Assembly (NCBI GenBank): GCA_050011815.1
Contig: JBEKIJ010000021.1
Coordinates: 1 to 64,000 of the forward strand
Length of the DNA: 64,000 nucleotides
DNA from: Chersky-840 sp050011815
GTDB taxonomy: Bacteria; Actinomycetota; Acidimicrobiia; Acidimicrobiales; UBA8190
Direction: 5' to 3'
The notes beneath the pieces are model-generated. The model was not told where the DNA came from. It saw only the letters and a list, made by a program, of their open reading frames with translations, and did no database searches. How positions within the stretch are numbered: the first letter of the stretch is position 1; each line of letters opens with the position of its first letter. Shown piece after piece: positions 1 through 12,351 of the stretch. Both the position numbers and the translations under genes were made by a program.

Positions 1-56
1 TGGGGGAGTTCCGCCAGTTCCTCGACACCGTCCGTCCCGAGGACTTCAGCTCCTGA
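1..56 (+). CDS. 3' end of an unidentified gene (partial)
   Basis: An open frame runs from the window edge to a TGA at 54-56 and reads GEFRQFLDTVRPEDFSS at its C-terminus, a plausible amphipathic tail. The gene starts outside the window, so its function cannot be assigned. Its stop codon lies just before the lipoprotein gene that follows on the same strand, so the two may be co-transcribed. Confidence 0.55.
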   Translation, partial: GEFRQFLDTVRPEDFSS

Positions 57-139
57 CCGTCTCGACGCGGCACCGGTGGCGCCGGTGGGGACCCACGCCG
101 CCGCGACCTCGGTCGCGTCGGGGTCTCGTCCTGGCGGCG

Positions 140-730
140 GTGGTGGGAGCGGTGGGTCTGTCCGCCTGCTCGTCCAACGGCGGCGGGGGGGCCACGTCGA
201 GCACCGGCGCCACGGCCTCGACGGCGAGCTCGTCGACCTCCTCGGCCACGACCACGTCGGTGCCGGCCGGGCTGGCCTGCGCGGCGCGTGACCTCGTCAC
301 GACCGTCGTCGGGTCCCAGGGCGCGGCCGGGACCTTCGAGCTCACCTTCGCCCTGCACAACACCTCCACGACGTCGTGCCCGATGGAGGGGTACCCCGGC
401 GCCCAGCTCCTCGACGCCTCGGGGACCGAGCTCCCCACCCACGTGGTGAGCGGGGGGAACCTCCAGTTCACGAATTTCGCCCCGGCTCCCGTCGTCCTGG
501 CGGCGGGCGCCACCGCGTACTTCAACCTCGCCTACTCCGACGTCCCCTCGGGGACCGAGACGACGTGTCCCACCGCGGCGCAGATCGAGGTCTTCCCACC
601 CCACGCCGTCGACCACGACGTCGTGACCACGTCGATCATGGCGTGCGCGGCGGGCACGCTCACCGTCTCGCCGGTGTTCAGCCAGACCTCGCCCGAGACC
701 CAGACCACGGCGCCACCCCAGCCCTCATGA
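140..730 (+). CDS. Secreted lipoprotein, DUF4232-like
   Basis: This is a 196-residue protein as counted from the GTG at 140. It has a lipobox (VGLSAC, Cys about residue 10), a Ser/Thr/Ala-rich linker and a C-terminal domain with the pattern GAAGTFELTFALHN, then SCPMEGYPGAQLLD, which resembles the DUF4232 family of actinobacterial exported lipoproteins. It is probably anchored to the outer face of the membrane; the molecular role is unknown. The start is a problem. The in-frame bases before 140 encode a good signal-peptide core (RRGLVLAAVVGAVGLSAC), but no ATG, GTG or TTG is found in that frame back to the window edge. A CTG start at 53 overlapping the upstream TGA, or an indel, would explain it. 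Confidence 0.75.
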   Translation: MVGAVGLSACSSNGGGGATSSTGATASTASSSTSSATTTSVPAGLACAARDLVTTVVGSQGAAGTFELTFALHNTSTTSCPMEGYPGAQLLDASGTELPTHVVSGGNLQFTNFAPAPVVLAAGATAYFNLAYSDVPSGTETTCPTAAQIEVFPPHAVDHDVVTTSIMACAAGTLTVSPVFSQTSPETQTTAPPQPS

Positions 731-750
731 CGCGCACCCCGCCGCGGTGG

Positions 751-1767
751 TCATGACGCGGGCGGCTCGGCCTCGCCTGCGATGCGCACCAACAGACGAC
801 CGCGCACGCGCGAGGCCAGGATGTCGGAGAGGGCACCGGCCACCTCGGTGAGCGGGACCTCCCCGGCGACGAGATCGTCGAGGTGGGTCGGTCGGAGATC
901 GGTGGCGAGGCGGGTCCAGATCTGGCGTCGGCGCTCGATCGGCGTCCGCACCGAGTCCACGCCGAGCAGCGCCACCCCGCGGGTGATGAAGGCGTACACC
1001 GTCGTCTCCACGGTGGTGCCGCCGGTAAGACCGCTGGCGGCCACCGCGGCGCCGTAGCGCAGGGCTTGGATGACGCGCGCCAGGGTCTCGCCCCCCACGC
1101 AGTCGACGGCTCCCGCCCAGTGCTCGGGCCCGAGCACGCGCCCTCCGGCCTCGTCGAGATCGTCGCGCCCGATGACGTGGGCCGCACCGAGGCTCTCGAG
1201 CCACGGGTGTTCGTCGACCTTGCCCGTGCTCGCCACGACCTCGTAGCCGCGCGCCGCCAGCAGGACGACGGCGAAGGACCCGACGCCCCCCGACGCCCCG
1301 GTCACCACGACGGGCCCGTCCCCGGGGCGCAGCCCCCGCTGTTCGAGCTGGTCGACCGAGAGGGCGGCGGTGAACCCGGCCGTGCCGATCGCCATGGCCT
1401 GGCGCGCCGAGAGCCCGTCGGGGAGCGCGATGGCGCATCCGGCCGGGACCCGCGCGTAGCGGGCGTAGCCGCCGTGACGGGCCACGCCGAGATCGCCCCC
1501 GTGGGCGAGGACCCCGGTCCCCACCGCCAGCGAGGGGTCGTCGCTCGCCACTACCACGCCGGCAAGGTCGACTCCGGGCACGAGCGGCGACAGGCGCGTC
1601 ACTCGGTTGCCCGGCACCGTCACCATGCCGTCCTTGTAGTTCACCGATGACCAGGAGACCTCGATGAGCACCTCGCCGGCGGGCAGGTCCTCGAGGTCGA
1701 GATCCTCGACGGCACTCGAGATGGAGTCGTCGTGACGCCGGACCACGAAGGCTGGGAACCTCGACAT
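751..1767 (-). CDS. acuI: Zinc-independent MDR quinone oxidoreductase / acrylyl-CoA reductase family
   Basis: The 338-residue protein belongs to the YhdH/AcuI branch of medium-chain dehydrogenases/reductases, which use NADPH to reduce acrylyl-CoA or quinone-like substrates in the cytoplasm. Visible features are the N-terminal GroES-like domain with SSVNYKDGMVTVPGN and PLVPGVDLAGVV, and the Rossmann motif VVVTGASGGVGSFAVVLLAARG near residue 150. Length is typical of the family (about 325-340). The ATG at 1767 faces the divergent membrane-protein gene that begins near 1868. No Cys/His zinc cluster is evident. The substrate cannot be told from sequence, so the symbol denotes the family only. Confidence 0.85.
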   Translation of the reverse strand: MSRFPAFVVRRHDDSISSAVEDLDLEDLPAGEVLIEVSWSSVNYKDGMVTVPGNRVTRLSPLVPGVDLAGVVVASDDPSLAVGTGVLAHGGDLGVARHGGYARYARVPAGCAIALPDGLSARQAMAIGTAGFTAALSVDQLEQRGLRPGDGPVVVTGASGGVGSFAVVLLAARGYEVVASTGKVDEHPWLESLGAAHVIGRDDLDEAGGRVLGPEHWAGAVDCVGGETLARVIQALRYGAAVAASGLTGGTTVETTVYAFITRGVALLGVDSVRTPIERRRQIWTRLATDLRPTHLDDLVAGEVPLTEVAGALSDILASRVRGRLLVRIAGEAEPPAS

Positions 1768-1831
1768 GGCCGTAGCCTACGAACGAGGGCCGGGTCGGGG
1801 AATTCCCTCGTCGGGGGCCCGGCCACCGTGC

Positions 1832-1860
1832 CTGTCGCGGCCGCGCCATCCGCCTACCAT
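1832..1860 (+). promoter_or_regulatory. Candidate promoter for the GT87-like gene
   Basis: A -10-like TACCAT (1855-1860) lies 17 bases after a weak -35-like CTGTCG (1832-1837). The expected start of transcription falls on or next to the ATG at 1868, which would give a leaderless message. The -35 matches the consensus at only three of six bases. Confidence 0.35.
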
Positions 1861-1867
1861 GGGGTCC

Positions 1868-3442
1868 ATGTCCACCGGCCTCCTTGGGCGGGGTGCCCGG
1901 GAGATGGCGTCGTGGAGTCCCGTGGAGCGAGACGCCGTGCTCTACGCCGCGTCGGCTTTGTTCGCCATCGGAACGGCGCAACTCGCCTCCATCAGCCTCT
2001 ACCAGCAGTGGGGGCGGTTGGCGGTCGGTCCCTATGCGGCCGGGGCGGTGGCGTCGGCCATCGCGGCCCGGCGTGGCCGGCGTCACTCGGGGTCACCCAC
2101 CGCCTCGGTTCCCGGATCGGGCCTGGCCCGGGGGGACCGACCCGGCGCCGAGCCGGGCACCAACTGGCACTGGACGACGCCGCGCGCCGTCATCTTCCTC
2201 GTGGTGCTGCTGGGGGCCACCCTCGTGCCGCTGTCGCTCGAGGTGCTGTGGCGCACCGACACCGGTGGCACCGCGCACGTCCAGCCCGAGGTGCCCGTGG
2301 TCGAACGCGCCGGGGGCGCCTTCGCCAAAGGCAGGGACCCCTACCTGCTCATCAAGCCGGGCGAGCACGTCAAGGTCCCGGCCGGCCAACCCGCCTACGA
2401 CATCTACAACCCGTATCTCCCGCTCATGTCGGTGTTCGGCGAGCCCCGCAGCACCGACGCCCCGCCCCGCCTCACCGACGCCCGGGTGGCCTTCTCGGTG
2501 TTCACCATCCTGATCGTGGTGGTGGCGATGGCCCTGTGTCGCGGTCCCACCGGTCCGCGCGTCCTGGCCCTGCAGAGCATGACGGTCTTGCCCACCGCCG
2601 CCCTGCCCCTGGCCACCGGGGGTGACGACCTTCCGGTGGCGGCGTTGCTGTTGCTCGGCTTGGTGTTGCTGCAACGGCGAAGACCGCTGTGGGCCGGCGT
2701 GGCCCTCGGGGTCGCGGCGTCGATGAAGATCACGGCCTGGCCCCTCGCCGCGTTGGCGTTCCTCGTGGCCCGGGACAAGAACGGGGCGCGGGGTCGCAGA
2801 CCCTCGCTGGCCGTCGTCCTCGGCATCGTGGGGGTGATGATCCCCGCCGTGCTGCCCACCGCCTTCGAGAACCTGCCGGCCTTCATCGAGAACGTGGTCA
2901 AGTTCCCGCTCGGTCTGTCGGGGATCCGGTCGCCCGCCGCCAGCCCCCTCATCGGGCACCTCGTGGTGTCGTTGTTCCCGGGCATCCACCGCATCTTCAC
3001 GGTGGCCGTCGCCGGGGTCGGCGTCCTCGTGCTCGGCTACGTCCTGGCCAGGCGACGGCCCAAGACCCCGGCGGCGTTGTCGCGCCTCATCGGGTGGGTG
3101 ATGACCGTGGCGATCCTGCTGGCCCCGGCCACGCGCGTCGGGTACCTCCTGTACCCGGTGGACTTCTTCGTGTGGGCGTGGTTGTTGCGCAGCGAGGACA
3201 CCGTCGACGCCGTTCCCGATGCCCGTAGCGATGCCCGTCGGCCCGTGCTCGTCGGTCCGTCGGACCCCGGCGGGTCCGGCGACGGGTCCGGCGGCGGGAC
3301 CGACCTCGGGCGTCTCGCGGGCCCCGGCGGGCACGACGGATCGTTCTCGGGAAGCGGCACCGAGCGGGACAGGAGCCGGGTGCTCACCGCGGCCCGCTCC
3401 CGCCTGCCCTCAGTCCGTATCCGACACGGAGTACAGCCGTAG
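1868..3442 (+). CDS. Polytopic membrane protein, GT87/DUF2029-like
   Basis: This is a 524-residue protein from the ATG at 1868; an ATG at 1859 is an alternative. It has many hydrophobic segments, for example AVIFLVVLLGATLVPLSLEV, FTILIVVVAMALC and LAVVLGIVGVMIPAVL, and ends in a hydrophilic Gly/Asp/Arg-rich tail. Topology, an aromatic-rich loop after the first segments and the phrase GVALGVAASMKITAWPL resemble the DUF2029/glycosyltransferase 87 family, which uses polyprenyl-phosphate sugars for cell-envelope glycan synthesis. Assignment is by general resemblance. Its 3' end overlaps the 3' end of the converging minus-strand gene by 33 bases. Confidence 0.7.
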   Translation: MSTGLLGRGAREMASWSPVERDAVLYAASALFAIGTAQLASISLYQQWGRLAVGPYAAGAVASAIAARRGRRHSGSPTASVPGSGLARGDRPGAEPGTNWHWTTPRAVIFLVVLLGATLVPLSLEVLWRTDTGGTAHVQPEVPVVERAGGAFAKGRDPYLLIKPGEHVKVPAGQPAYDIYNPYLPLMSVFGEPRSTDAPPRLTDARVAFSVFTILIVVVAMALCRGPTGPRVLALQSMTVLPTAALPLATGGDDLPVAALLLLGLVLLQRRRPLWAGVALGVAASMKITAWPLAALAFLVARDKNGARGRRPSLAVVLGIVGVMIPAVLPTAFENLPAFIENVVKFPLGLSGIRSPAASPLIGHLVVSLFPGIHRIFTVAVAGVGVLVLGYVLARRRPKTPAALSRLIGWVMTVAILLAPATRVGYLLYPVDFFVWAWLLRSEDTVDAVPDARSDARRPVLVGPSDPGGSGDGSGGGTDLGRLAGPGGHDGSFSGSGTERDRSRVLTAARSRLPSVRIRHGVQP

Positions 3443-4171
3443 CGTGAACGACGTGGTGCCGGTGTTGCCTGCCGTCGCTCCCGAGACGGGGGCGCCGAAG
3501 AAGGTCGGCTGCACGGTGACCCCGATGTCCCACTCGTGGCCGTCGCTGGCGGGGTGCTGCTCCAGGATCAGATAGGCGGTCCCCCCGGTGCCGGTCGGTC
3601 CCTGGCTCAGCCGGGACCAGTGCAAGGCGGGGAGCTCGGCGAGGAAGAACGAGATGACGTCTTGCTGCGAAGCCGGGACCTCGAACCGCAACGACCGGTC
3701 GTAGAGCTCCACGCCGCGATTGATCGCCGAGCTCGGCACCGGCGCCGCGCCCTGCGGAATGGCGAGGGCATTGAGGAGGTCGTCGGGGGGTTGGCCCACC
3801 GACGTGATGGACCGCAGCGACGGGCGGGCCGGCACGGCGTGGAGGACCGCACCTCGCGCGGTGGGGATCTTGGCGGGAGCGGCCGTCGGTCGACTCTGGT
3901 TCCCGCTCAGGACCTCGAGCCCGATGCCCACCAGGAACAGCATGACGGTCAGGCCCACGACGATGAGGGCGGGCTTGGTGCTCGGACCGGGAGGCCGGCG
4001 CCGGACCTCCGGCCCGAGGCCCTCGGCCCCGGGCCCGGGGGTGCCGTGGCCATTGCCGTTGTTGTTGTTGCTCCGGCCGTTGCTCCGGGGGTCCACGGCG
4101 GTGGAGGCGGCCGCGCTCGCCGTGGGATCGAAGGCGGGGGGGTCGGCGGGGCTCGGCATGGTCTGGTGCAC
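3410..4171 (-). CDS. Membrane-anchored protein of unknown function
   Basis: The 253-residue protein begins with an ATG at 4171. About 80 residues of Pro/Ala/Asn-rich cytoplasmic sequence, including an NNNN run, precede one membrane segment (ALIVVGLTVMLFLVGIGLEVL). The remaining 140 residues should lie outside the cell and contain alternating beta-like stretches (EVPASQQDVISFFLAELPAL, EWDIGVTVQPTFFG). I do not recognise the family. It converges with, and overlaps by 33 bases, the GT87-like gene, and is transcribed away from the candidate small RNA at 4389. Confidence 0.7.
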   Translation of the reverse strand: MHQTMPSPADPPAFDPTASAAASTAVDPRSNGRSNNNNGNGHGTPGPGAEGLGPEVRRRPPGPSTKPALIVVGLTVMLFLVGIGLEVLSGNQSRPTAAPAKIPTARGAVLHAVPARPSLRSITSVGQPPDDLLNALAIPQGAAPVPSSAINRGVELYDRSLRFEVPASQQDVISFFLAELPALHWSRLSQGPTGTGGTAYLILEQHPASDGHEWDIGVTVQPTFFGAPVSGATAGNTGTTSFTLRLYSVSDTD

Positions 4172-4353
4172 CGGCGGGGCGGGTCGGTGTGGGTGTCGAG
4201 ATGACCTGCACCCGTGGTGGCCTGGTCAGTGTACAAGGGGTGGATCCCCACGCTCGGGGCGGGGATGGCACGACAGTGTGCGACCGACCACGTCGGGTAG
4301 GCCTCGATGGCCGAGGCTGACCCCTCAGAGTGAAACTACTTCTACGAAACGCG

Positions 4354-4394
4354 TTGACGCCCCATTTACGGGCGCCTATGGTGTCCCGGACACC
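4354..4394 (+). promoter_or_regulatory. Strong sigma-A-type promoter with an overlapping palindrome
   Basis: TTGACG (4354-4359) is separated by exactly 17 bases from TATGGT (4377-4382), a close match to actinobacterial housekeeping promoters (TTGACn, TAnnnT). A 15-bp palindrome, GGTGTCC-C-GGACACC (4380-4394), covers the end of the -10 and the expected transcription start, the usual place for a repressor site. No protein gene on this strand follows; the next gene (thiD) is convergent. Confidence 0.6.
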
Positions 4395-4523
4395 GAGGTC
4401 CGGAAGGACCCCGGGGGGGTGGCGTCACCGACGTTTTCGCCGGTGGTGCCGTGTCGGGGGGCGACTCGCCCACCAGTTGGGCGTCTCCGGGGGGCGCGGG
4501 CGACGAGCGATCGGCTCGTCGCC
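4389..4523 (+). ncRNA. Candidate structured small RNA
   Basis: Downstream of the promoter at 4354-4382, four perfect or near-perfect hairpins follow in 130 bases. They are GGTCC-GGAA-GGACC at 4397-4410 (a GNRA loop); a 10-bp stem with two G-U pairs at 4421-4450; CGCCCA-CCAGT-TGGGCG at 4467-4483; and a 10-bp stem at 4499-4523 (loop GATCG). No credible plus-strand ORF occupies the interval. I found no match to SRP RNA, RNase P, tmRNA or a riboswitch that I know. There is no U-run after the last stem, so the 3' end is uncertain. Alternatively the last stem could serve as the terminator of the convergent thi operon, whose thiD stop is at 4556. Confidence 0.4.
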
Positions 4524-4555
4524 TCGCGTCTCCACTCGATCGAGCCTCCTCGCCG

Positions 4556-5383
4556 CTAACCGGGCTCGGTGGACCCCGGTCCGGGTGACGATCCCCACCC
4601 GAAATGGTCGAGCGGTCCGTGGCCCGCGCCCAGGTGCCAGGCGGCCGAACCTTCCAACGCGGCTGTCACGAACCGCTTGGCCCGGGTCACCGCGTCGGGG
4701 ACCCCGACGCCCAGGGCCAGGAGGGCGGCTGTGGCCGCCGACAAGGTGCAGCCCGTCCCGTGGTCGTTGCCCGACGAGACCCGGGGGGCCTCGAGGATCC
4801 GGACCGCGCCGTCGAGGAGCAAGACATCGGGCGCGAGGTCGCCGGCGAGGTGGCCTCCCTTCACCACCACGACGCCGGCGCCGGCTCGGGCGAGGAGATG
4901 GGCGGCGCGCACCATGTCGTCCACGTCCTCGACGACGGTGTCGGTGAGCAGGGCCGCCTCGCGGATGTTGGGGGTGAGCACCGACGCGTGGGGGACGAGG
5001 AGCCGCAGGTAGGACCCGACGCCGTCCTCGTCGAGCAGGGGCCGGCCGGTGGACGCCACCAGCACGGGGTCGACGACCAGGTTGGGAAGCTTGCCTGCCG
5101 CCGCCCACCGGGCCACGGCGGCCACGGTCGCCGACGACGCCAGCATGCCGGTCTTCACCGCGGCGACGGGGAGGTCGCTCAGCACCGCGTCCATCTGCAA
5201 CTCGACGAACCCCGGGTCGATGACATGGACGCCTCTCACCTGCGCGGTGTTCTGGGCGGTGACCGCCGTGATCACGCTCGTGCCGAACACGCCGTGGGCG
5301 GCGAAGGTCTTGAGGTCGGCCTGGACACCCGCACCACCCCCCGAGTCGGAGCCGGCGATGGTCATGGCCACCCGGGGGTCCAT
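4556..5383 (-). CDS. thiD: Hydroxymethylpyrimidine/phosphomethylpyrimidine kinase
   Basis: The 275-residue cytoplasmic kinase phosphorylates HMP and HMP-P in thiamine synthesis. It opens with MTIAGSDSGGGAGVQADLKT, the family substrate/nucleotide loop, and carries VDPVLVAS and the anion-hole/catalytic segment GNDHGTGCTLSAA, in which the Asp is the usual base. Length matches the ribokinase-like ThiD family. The ATG at 5383 gives MDPRVAMTIAG; an ATG six codons later is possible. It is the last gene of thiO-thiS-thiG-thiD, starting 14 bases after thiG, so it supplies the pyrimidine half while the other three genes supply the thiazole half. Confidence 0.93.
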   Translation of the reverse strand: MDPRVAMTIAGSDSGGGAGVQADLKTFAAHGVFGTSVITAVTAQNTAQVRGVHVIDPGFVELQMDAVLSDLPVAAVKTGMLASSATVAAVARWAAAGKLPNLVVDPVLVASTGRPLLDEDGVGSYLRLLVPHASVLTPNIREAALLTDTVVEDVDDMVRAAHLLARAGAGVVVVKGGHLAGDLAPDVLLLDGAVRILEAPRVSSGNDHGTGCTLSAATAALLALGVGVPDAVTRAKRFVTAALEGSAAWHLGAGHGPLDHFGWGSSPGPGSTEPG

Positions 5384-5397
5384 GCCGGCACAGTAGG

Positions 5398-6174
5398 TCA
5401 GAGGTCGGGCATGCCCTCCACGGGGCTCGACGCTTGGGCCAGGTAGCGCCGGGGGATGCGACCGGCGAGGCGGGCCTGGTACCCGGCCTCGACGGCGGCG
5501 CGAAACGCGCCGGCCATGCGGGCCGGTTGTCGGGACCTGGTGATGGCGGTGGCCACCATGACCGCGGCGCAGCCGAGCTCCATGGCCAGGGCGGCGTCGG
5601 AGGCGGTGCCGATTCCCGCGTCGAGGACCACCGGCACCGAGCACCGCTCGGCGATGAGGGCGATGTTGTGGGGGTTGCGGACCCCGAGGCCGGTCCCGAT
5701 GGGCGCGCCCAGGGGCATGACGGCCGCGCACCCCGTCTGCTCGAGCCGTCGGGCCAGCACGGGATCGTCGTTGGTGTAGGCCAGGACCACGAAGCCCTGA
5801 TCGCAGAGTTGCTCGGCGGCGTCGAGGAGCTCCACCGCATCGGGGAGCAGGGTGTCCTCGTCCCCGATGACCTCGAGCTTGATCCAGTCGGTGTCGAATG
5901 CCTCCCGGGAGAGCTTGGCGGTGAGCACGGCCTCGGCCGCGGTGAAGCACCCGGCGGTATTGGGGAGTACCCCCACGTCGTGGGCGCGCAGCACGTCGAG
6001 GATCCCCCCGCGCGCCGCGGGATCGACCCGGCGGACCGCCACCGTAGCCAGCGACGAGCCCGAGGCCTCGACGACCTCGCCGAGGACGTCGGGGCTGGAG
6101 ATCCCCCCGGTGCCGAGGACGAGGCGCGAACGCAGCGTCCGGCCGGCGATCACGAGGTCGGGAGTGTCCTGCAC
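5398..6174 (-). CDS. thiG: Thiazole synthase
   Basis: ThiG condenses dehydroglycine, deoxyxylulose 5-phosphate and ThiS-thiocarboxylate into the thiazole phosphate. The protein has 258 residues from a GTG at 6174, two bases after the thiS stop. Family marks are SRLVLGTGGISSPDVL near the N-terminus, ESGSSLATVAVRR-type strand (EASGSSLATVAVRRVD), DWIKLEVIGDEDTLLPD with the Schiff-base Lys, and the phosphate loop GIGTASDAALAMELG. The TIM-barrel length is normal. Position directly behind thiS indicates translational coupling. Confidence 0.94.
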   Translation of the reverse strand: MQDTPDLVIAGRTLRSRLVLGTGGISSPDVLGEVVEASGSSLATVAVRRVDPAARGGILDVLRAHDVGVLPNTAGCFTAAEAVLTAKLSREAFDTDWIKLEVIGDEDTLLPDAVELLDAAEQLCDQGFVVLAYTNDDPVLARRLEQTGCAAVMPLGAPIGTGLGVRNPHNIALIAERCSVPVVLDAGIGTASDAALAMELGCAAVMVATAITRSRQPARMAGAFRAAVEAGYQARLAGRIPRRYLAQASSPVEGMPDL

Positions 6175-6176
6175 TG

Positions 6177-6398
6177 TCAGCCTCCCGCCGCCGCGGTCAC
6201 GATCTCCACGACGTCGCGAGGCGACAGCCGCGTCGTCGCCCACTCGCTGCGCGGCACGACCTCACGATTGCGGGCCACGGCGATGCCGTCGGGCGAGGCG
6301 CACCACGAGGACACGAGATCCGCCACCGTGGCGCCCGCCGCCACCGGGCTGGCGGCGCCGTTCACCACGATCGCGTCGGGCTCCTCGGGGTCGGCCAC
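6177..6398 (-). CDS. thiS: Sulfur carrier protein ThiS
   Basis: The 73-residue ubiquitin-fold protein ends in the diagnostic ...TAAAGG, whose C-terminal Gly becomes a thiocarboxylate that delivers sulfur to ThiG. The start of the conserved region (AIVVNGAASPVAAGATVADL) and the strand GIAVARNREVVPRSEW fit the family. A GTG at 6398 is the only in-frame start of suitable length. It lies 21 bases after thiO and two before thiG. No thiF-type activating enzyme is in the window, so ThiS must be adenylated by a protein encoded elsewhere. Confidence 0.93.
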   Translation of the reverse strand: MADPEEPDAIVVNGAASPVAAGATVADLVSSWCASPDGIAVARNREVVPRSEWATTRLSPRDVVEIVTAAAGG

Positions 6399-6419
6399 CG
6401 GTCCAGCATGGCACCCCGA

Positions 6420-7631
6420 TCACGAGCCGGCGCCCGCCGCCATCTCGGTGACGCGTCGGGGTGCGAACGGCACCATCTCTTCGGGGGGCTCGTCGCCGGA
6501 CACGATGGCGGCCACCGCCGCCGCGGTCAACGGGGCCAGGAGGATCCCCTGCCGGTAGTGGCCCGTCGCCACCACCAGGCCGTCGACGCCGGGAACGGCG
6601 GGTCGTCCCACGATGGGGGCGTTGTCGGGGGAGCCGGGCCGGAGTCCCGTGCTGATCTCTCCCAGGACCATCTCCGTGACGCCGGGGACGACCCGATGCG
6701 CGTCGCGCAGCAACTCGTAGGTGGCACCGGCCGTGACGGCGGTGTCGAAGCCGCGCTCCTCGACCGTCGCTCCCACCACCACGGTTCCGTCGAGGCGGGG
6801 GACGAGGTACACCGACGAGCCCTGTACCATGCCCCGCACCGTCGAGGTGAGCACCGGGGCGCCCTCGGCGGGCAGCAGTCGCAGGATCTGCCCCTTCACC
6901 GGTCGCACCATCGGCACGGCTCCGGGGGGTAGGCCATCGAGCTGACCCGACCAACTCCCCGCCGCCAGCACGACGGCCCCGGCGCGCAACGTCGTTCCCG
7001 TCTCCAGGGCCACGCCCGAGACCGCGGCACCCGAGCACTCGACGGCGACGGCCCGGGCACGGTGGAGGGCGACACCGGTGGACGACGACACCTCGAGGAG
7101 GGCGCCGACGAGCAGGCGGTTGTCGACCTGGTGATCCCCGGGCGCCCAGATGGCGCCGCGCACGCCCGGTGCGATGTTCGGTTCGAGGTCCCGGGCGCGG
7201 CGACCCGTGAGCCACTCCACACCGAGGCCGAGCTCGCGTTGGAACTCGAAGAGCTCCTGCGCCCACGCCCGATCCCCGTCGTCGGCCGCGACCACGAGCG
7301 TTCCCGAGGTGCGGTAGCCGATGCCCCGACCGACGGCCGCCGTCAGCTCGGCTTCGAACGCCGGCCACCGGCGCGCCGACGCCAGGGCCAGCGCCAGGAG
7401 CGACTCCTCGCCGTGGTGCACCTCGCTCACCGGGGCGAGCATGCCCGCTGCCGCCCACGAGGCCCCCCGACCGGGTTCGGGGTCGACCACGGCGACTCTC
7501 AGGCCCCGGGCGGCGACCTTCCAGGCCGTGGCGAGGCCGATGACCCCTCCTCCGATGACGACGACGTCATAGTTCCCGTCGGCCCGACGGTGCTGGTCGG
7601 ATGCCGGAGCCGGCCCGTCCCGGCGTGTCAC
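6420..7631 (-). CDS. thiO: Glycine oxidase (thiazole branch)
   Basis: This 403-residue FAD-dependent oxidase converts glycine to the imine used by ThiG. It shows the dinucleotide-binding signature YDVVVIGGGVIGLATAWKVA about residue 20, the DAO-family segment GASWAAAGMLAPVSE, and near the C-terminus GLRPGSPDNAPIVGR and GLVVATGHYRQGILLAP. Start is a GTG at 7631; about 18 residues precede the FAD fold. It is first in the thi operon. I looked for a TPP riboswitch between it and gltB and did not find the conserved CUGAGA or ACCUGAUCUGG elements. Confidence 0.92.
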   Translation of the reverse strand: MTRRDGPAPASDQHRRADGNYDVVVIGGGVIGLATAWKVAARGLRVAVVDPEPGRGASWAAAGMLAPVSEVHHGEESLLALALASARRWPAFEAELTAAVGRGIGYRTSGTLVVAADDGDRAWAQELFEFQRELGLGVEWLTGRRARDLEPNIAPGVRGAIWAPGDHQVDNRLLVGALLEVSSSTGVALHRARAVAVECSGAAVSGVALETGTTLRAGAVVLAAGSWSGQLDGLPPGAVPMVRPVKGQILRLLPAEGAPVLTSTVRGMVQGSSVYLVPRLDGTVVVGATVEERGFDTAVTAGATYELLRDAHRVVPGVTEMVLGEISTGLRPGSPDNAPIVGRPAVPGVDGLVVATGHYRQGILLAPLTAAAVAAIVSGDEPPEEMVPFAPRRVTEMAAGAGS

Positions 7632-7750
7632 CGGCGTCTGTGCGCAGGTGGCGGGTACACGCGGGGTATCCTAAGGGGGCTGCAGCAGGGCCAGTGTCGT
7701 CCCGAGCGTCAGCACGCCACCTCCGCGTGACCGATCACGGAGAGACCTCA

Positions 7751-12349
<4,599 letters not shown>

Positions 12350-12351
12350 CC

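Noticed and set aside
725..2086. Long minus-strand frame of about 450 codons over the acuI gene
   Set aside because: Overlaps the well-supported acuI frame and reads as Arg/Pro/Gly-rich noise.
4389..4450. SRP (4.5S) RNA, because of GGTCCGGAAGGA at 4397-4408
   Set aside because: The GGAA-capped stem is perfectly paired and lacks the asymmetric and symmetric loops of the SRP tip; flanking sequence does not form the long SRP helix.
7632..7750. TPP riboswitch upstream of thiO
   Set aside because: The expected conserved elements (CUGAGA and ACCUGAUCUGG on the minus strand) are absent; only ordinary GC-rich DNA with a weak TAGGAT is seen.
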